Assembly (NCBI GenBank): GCA_018657165.1
Contig: JABHXS010000120.1
Location: 1-9,138, forward strand
Length of the DNA stretch: 9,138 nucleotides
DNA from: Nitrosomonadales bacterium
Lineage (GTDB): Bacteria > Pseudomonadota > Gammaproteobacteria > Burkholderiales > Methylophilaceae
Reading direction: 5' to 3'
The translations under genes were made by a program, and so were the position numbers. Every line of letters starts with the position of its first letter. Within the stretch, counting starts at the first letter, position 1. The notes beneath the pieces were generated by a model, which searched no databases, was not told the origin of the DNA, and saw only the letters and a list, made by a program, of their open reading frames with translations. Of the stretch, positions 6,320 through 9,138 are shown piece after piece.

Positions 6320-7465
6320 ATGGGAAAAGTTATAAAGCCACCTTCAATGCTCGGAATGTTGGGTGGGGGTCAATTGGGAAAGTTTTTTGTTATTGCAGCA
6401 CATCGTTTAGGATACCGAGTTACAGTTCTTGACCCTGACCAAGAGAGTCCTGCTGGAAAAATTGCAGACAATCATATATGCAGTTCTTTTTCAGATAAAT
6501 CCTCATTAGATTTAATGATTAATAATTGCGAGGCTATCTCTACTGAGTTTGAGAATATTCCATCTGAAACAATTAAATATTTAGAGCAAAAGGTAATTAT
6601 GCACCCTAATTCCTTAGCAATATCTATCGTTCAGAGTAGAGTTAAAGAAAAGCAATTTATTAAAGATCTTAAGCTTCCAATTGGCCCCTATGAACCGATT
6701 GTTTCAATAGAGTCATTTTCACATCTTAAAAATAAAAAACTTTTCCCAGCAATTTTTAAACAATCACAGTTTGGATATGACGGAAAAGGTCAATCACATT
6801 TGAATAATATCGACGAAGCTAAAACAGTATTCAATAGTTCAAATGAAACTGAGTTTGTTTTAGAAAAGAAATTGAGTTTAGATAAGGAAATTTCCGTAGT
6901 TTTATCAAGATCATCTAACGGAGTATCGAAAATATTTCCTGTTATTGAAAATCATCACGAAGCTGGTATTTTAGACTTATCTATTGTTCCGGCAAGAGTT
7001 AATGAAAATCTTAAAAAGGAAGCTGTAGATTATGCTTTAGAGTTAGCAAAAAATTTGAATTATATAGGAACAATTGCAGTCGAATTTTTTATTTCTGACA
7101 AAAAACTATATGTAAATGAGATCGCCCCAAGACCACATAATTCTGGGCATTTTACATTAGATGCTTGTAATATAAGTCAGTTTGATCAACAGGTGCTTTC
7201 TCTTGTAGGTGAAAACCTTATAGATATTAGATTGGAAAATAATGCTGTGATGTTAAATTTATTAGGTGATTTGTGGTTAAAAGATGGGGGGGTTAAAACA
7301 CCCAAATTTGAGGAGATAGAGGAGTCAGAAGTAAATATACATTTATACGGAAAGAATGCCCCGAGGATTGGACGTAAAATGGGGCATATAACGATTATTG
7401 GAAAAAATATTGAAGATTTGATCAGTAAAGCTGGAAAAATTAGATCTAAGTTATGGGAGTCGTAA
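6320..7465 (+). CDS. purK: N5-carboxyaminoimidazole ribonucleotide synthase
   Basis: ATP-grasp enzyme that makes N5-CAIR from AIR, bicarbonate and ATP, feeding PurE. Of 381 residues, the N-terminal preATP-grasp domain contains GMLGGGQLGKF at 12-22 and the AIR-binding region. STEFENIP is at 74-81. The ATP-grasp core includes FKQSQFGYDGKGQ at about 146-158 and the metal- and substrate-binding NEIAPRPHNSGH at 266-277. GRKMGHI at 351-357 is the usual C-terminal PurK motif. Length is slightly above E. coli PurK (355) and close to many other bacteria. It starts 5 bp after purE without a clear Shine-Dalgarno, so coupling to purE is likely. It is the last gene of obgE-proB-purE-purK, and its stop codon lies inside the stem of the downstream terminator. 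Confidence 0.97.
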   Translation: MGKVIKPPSMLGMLGGGQLGKFFVIAAHRLGYRVTVLDPDQESPAGKIADNHICSSFSDKSSLDLMINNCEAISTEFENIPSETIKYLEQKVIMHPNSLAISIVQSRVKEKQFIKDLKLPIGPYEPIVSIESFSHLKNKKLFPAIFKQSQFGYDGKGQSHLNNIDEAKTVFNSSNETEFVLEKKLSLDKEISVVLSRSSNGVSKIFPVIENHHEAGILDLSIVPARVNENLKKEAVDYALELAKNLNYIGTIAVEFFISDKKLYVNEIAPRPHNSGHFTLDACNISQFDQQVLSLVGENLIDIRLENNAVMLNLLGDLWLKDGGVKTPKFEEIEESEVNIHLYGKNAPRIGRKMGHITIIGKNIEDLISKAGKIRSKLWES

Positions 7466-7489
7466 AAGAAATTTACAACTCCTGTTTTT
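7455..7489 (+). terminator. Rho-independent terminator at the purK/rpsT junction
   Basis: GGAGT (7456-7460) pairs with ACTCC (7478-7482), and GTAAA (7462-7466) with TTTAC (7472-7476), with one C-A mismatch between them and a 5-base loop. TGTTTTT follows, with five T at 7485-7489. The purK stop codon (7463-7465) lies in the left arm, and the T tract reaches into the rpsT stop (7488-7490). On the minus strand there is no T run after the hairpin, so it should act mainly on the plus-strand operon. Confidence 0.72.
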
Positions 7490-7748
7490 ACATAGATTTA
7501 ATTGCAGAGTTAAGCCTTGATTTATGTCGAGCTGCTTTATTCTTATGAATAATTTTTTTATCAGCAATCCTATCTATAACTGAAATATTTTCATCAAATG
7601 CTTTTTTTGCAGCCTTACTATCACCACCATCGATGGCAGATTTAATTTTTTTTATTGCTGTTCTAAGTGTAGAACGGAGTCCGATATTATGGGCCCTTTG
7701 TTTGACTGTTTGCCTTGCTCTCTTTCTTGTCTGTGCCGTATTGGCCAT
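7488..7748 (-). CDS. rpsT: 30S ribosomal protein S20 (bS20)
   Basis: Primary 16S rRNA-binding protein of the small subunit. The 86 residues (E. coli 87) begin MANTAQTRKRARQTVKQR and contain NIGLRSTLRTAIKK, the KAAKKAF segment, and a C-terminal IHKNKAARHKSRLN, all bS20 signatures. The protein is very basic and helical throughout. AAGGA lies 8 bases before the ATG. The gene faces purK convergently and diverges from murJ; rpsT next to murJ is conserved in beta- and gammaproteobacteria. In E. coli bS20 represses its own translation; nothing in the short leader here shows this directly. Confidence 0.98.
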   Translation of the reverse strand: MANTAQTRKRARQTVKQRAHNIGLRSTLRTAIKKIKSAIDGGDSKAAKKAFDENISVIDRIADKKIIHKNKAARHKSRLNSAIKSM

Positions 7749-7783
7749 ATCATAAATCCTTACAACTAAATTTTAAGGTCTGT

Positions 7784-7812
7784 ATTCTATCTATTTTATT
7801 AATTAGATACAA
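7784..7812 (-). promoter_or_regulatory. Probable promoter of rpsT
   Basis: Read on the minus strand, TTGTAT (7807-7812) and TAGAAT (7784-7789) are separated by 17 bases. The -10 matches consensus at five of six positions; the -35 keeps only the TTG. Transcription would begin near 7777, giving a leader of about 29 bases before the ATG. Confidence 0.55.
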
Positions 7813-7874
7813 GTTTATTTACTTATTTTTGGCTAAATAATTGATTAAACAAATAAAATCAGATTCTGTTACCG

Positions 7875-7883
7875 TGATAAAAT
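7875..7883 (+). promoter_or_regulatory. Possible extended -10 promoter of murJ
   Basis: TGATAAAAT is an extended -10 (TG at 7875-7876, TAAAAT at 7878-7883) without a recognisable -35. Transcription would begin near 7890, about 28 bases before the murJ ATG. The form resembles the candidate for ispB. The rest of the 7749-7917 spacer is AT-rich with no other structure that I can support. Confidence 0.4.
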
Positions 7884-7917
7884 TATTCACATTGCTAAAT
7901 CAAAAAAATAATTGCCT

Positions 7918-9138
7918 ATGAACTTATTGAGAACAATTTCTGGTATTGGGGGGATGACAACAATATCAAGAATCCTAGGGTTTATAAGGGATGCAGTTAT
8001 TGCAAGAATTTTTGGGGCGGGGTTGGAGAGCGATGCATTTTTTGTTGCATTTAAGATCCCAAACTTGCTTAGAAGAATTTCTGCTGAAGGCGCTTTTACT
8101 CAGGCATTTATTCCTATATTGTCAGAATATAAGATACAAAAATCGCCCCTTGAATTAGGATCTTTTATAAATAAGATTTCAACTTTATTAGGTTTTTTTC
8201 TTGTCCTTATTACACTATTGGGAGTTTTAGGTGCGCCTTGGATAATTTATATTACAGCTCCTGGATTCATATCAAACCCTGATAAATATAATCTAACGGT
8301 AGATTTACTAAAAATTACATTCCCCTATATATTTTTTATTTCTCTTGTCTCTATGGCAGGCGGCATCTTAAATACTTTTGGTAAATTTATTGTGCCGGCA
8401 TTCACTCCTGTTTGGCTAAATGTCTCATTTATTATTGGTGCATTATATTTCGTTAAATATTTTAATCAGCCTGCGTACGTTCTTGCTTGGGCAGTTTTCG
8501 TTGGGGGAGTTCTTCAGCTATTCTTTCAAATTCCATTTTTAAAACAAATAGGGTGTATACCAAAACTTGATTTTAATTTTAAAGATGCAGGTGTTTGGCG
8601 AGTTTTAAAACTGATGGGCCCATCTATTCTGGGTGTTTCTGTTGCCCAAATCTCCCTTCTTATAAATACAATTTTTGCCTCGTTCCTGTCTGTAGGAAGT
8701 ATTTCCTGGCTCTACTATGCGGATAGACTTCTTGAATTTCCTGCAGGTATCTTAGGAGTCGCATTAAGCACTATACTTTTACCAAGCTTATCTAAAAGTT
8801 TATCAAATAAGAATAAATCAGAGTATTCGGAGTTAATAAATTGGGCGCTTAAATTAGGTATTTTGTTAGCAGTGCCTGCAGCAGTTAGTTTAGCGATGCT
8901 TGGAGTACCTCTCATTACGACACTTTTTTTCTATGGTGCTTTTACTCAATATGATATTTCAATGACTCAAACAGCACTTATTGCTTATAGTGTTGGATTG
9001 ATAGGGCTAATTTTAATAAAAATTTTAGCCCCAGCTTTTTATGCCCAACAAAATATCAAAACTCCGGTTAAAATCGCAATTTTTACTTTATTTTGTACTC
9101 AAATTATGAATCTTTTATTTATAGGATATTTACAACAT
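7918..9138 (+). CDS. murJ: Lipid II flippase MurJ (MviN), partial at the right edge
   Basis: Inner-membrane transporter of the MOP superfamily that moves the peptidoglycan precursor lipid II to the periplasmic face. The frame is open for 407 codons to the window end, without frameshift; E. coli MurJ has 511 residues, so about 100 are missing. It begins MNLLRTISGIGGMTTISR and continues GFIRDAVIARIFGAG and DAFFVAFKIPNLLRR. Residues important in E. coli MurJ occur at identical positions: Arg18, Arg24, Ala29, Asp39, Arg52 and Arg270 (in YYADR at 266-270). Hydrophobic segments run through the protein, for example about 88-112 and 132-150. The ATG at 7918 gives the canonical N-terminus, but no Shine-Dalgarno precedes it. 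The frame is unclosed only because the window ends. Confidence 0.97.
   Translation, partial: MNLLRTISGIGGMTTISRILGFIRDAVIARIFGAGLESDAFFVAFKIPNLLRRISAEGAFTQAFIPILSEYKIQKSPLELGSFINKISTLLGFFLVLITLLGVLGAPWIIYITAPGFISNPDKYNLTVDLLKITFPYIFFISLVSMAGGILNTFGKFIVPAFTPVWLNVSFIIGALYFVKYFNQPAYVLAWAVFVGGVLQLFFQIPFLKQIGCIPKLDFNFKDAGVWRVLKLMGPSILGVSVAQISLLINTIFASFLSVGSISWLYYADRLLEFPAGILGVALSTILLPSLSKSLSNKNKSEYSELINWALKLGILLAVPAAVSLAMLGVPLITTLFFYGAFTQYDISMTQTALIAYSVGLIGLILIKILAPAFYAQQNIKTPVKIAIFTLFCTQIMNLLFIGYLQH

Noticed and set aside
8715..8915. Minus-strand open frame of 66 codons
   Set aside because: It is antisense to murJ, whose conserved residues, including Arg270, lie in this stretch on the plus strand.

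Overview
This 9.1 kb window is an ordinary, gene-dense chromosomal core segment of an AT-rich bacterium with a compact genome. The gene set and order (coaE-zapD-yacG; ispB divergent from rplU-rpmA-obgE-proB; rpsT divergent from murJ) are typical of Betaproteobacteria. The low GC, short spacers and slightly short proteins recall streamlined aquatic Methylophilales (OM43/Methylopumilus-like). That placement is an inference from gene order and composition, not from a search.

Layout. Positions 1-1447, minus strand: a tight coaE -> zapD -> yacG cluster (CoA biosynthesis, Z-ring assembly, gyrase inhibitor), with yacG cut by the left edge. Positions 1512-1862, plus strand: a 116-residue protein I do not recognise, ending 10 bp from the convergent end of ispB. 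Positions 1873-2841, minus strand: ispB, the polyprenyl diphosphate synthase for the ubiquinone side chain. Positions 2842-3023: a divergent promoter region with a near-consensus sigma-70 promoter for rplU. Positions 3024-3609: rplU-rpmA (bL21, bL27), closed by a strong intrinsic terminator. Positions 3674-7465: obgE-proB-purE-purK on the plus strand with very short spacers, closed by a second terminator that overlaps the purK and rpsT stop codons. Positions 7488-7748, minus strand: rpsT (bS20). Positions 7749-7917: a divergent promoter region. Positions 7918-9138, plus strand: murJ (lipid II flippase), open at the right edge.

The genes serve translation and ribosome assembly (rplU, rpmA, rpsT, obgE), cell envelope and division (murJ, zapD), cofactors and quinone (coaE, ispB), proline synthesis (proB) and purine synthesis (purE, purK). 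purE and purK catalyse consecutive steps and are almost certainly co-translated. No gene-free stretch exceeds 300 bp; the longest spacers are the two divergent promoter regions (182 and 169 bp).

I found no mobile element, CRISPR array, RNA gene, toxin or defence gene, and no convincing new biological system. The points most worth a second look are the unrecognised 116-residue protein and the strong terminator just upstream of obgE with no clear promoter after it.
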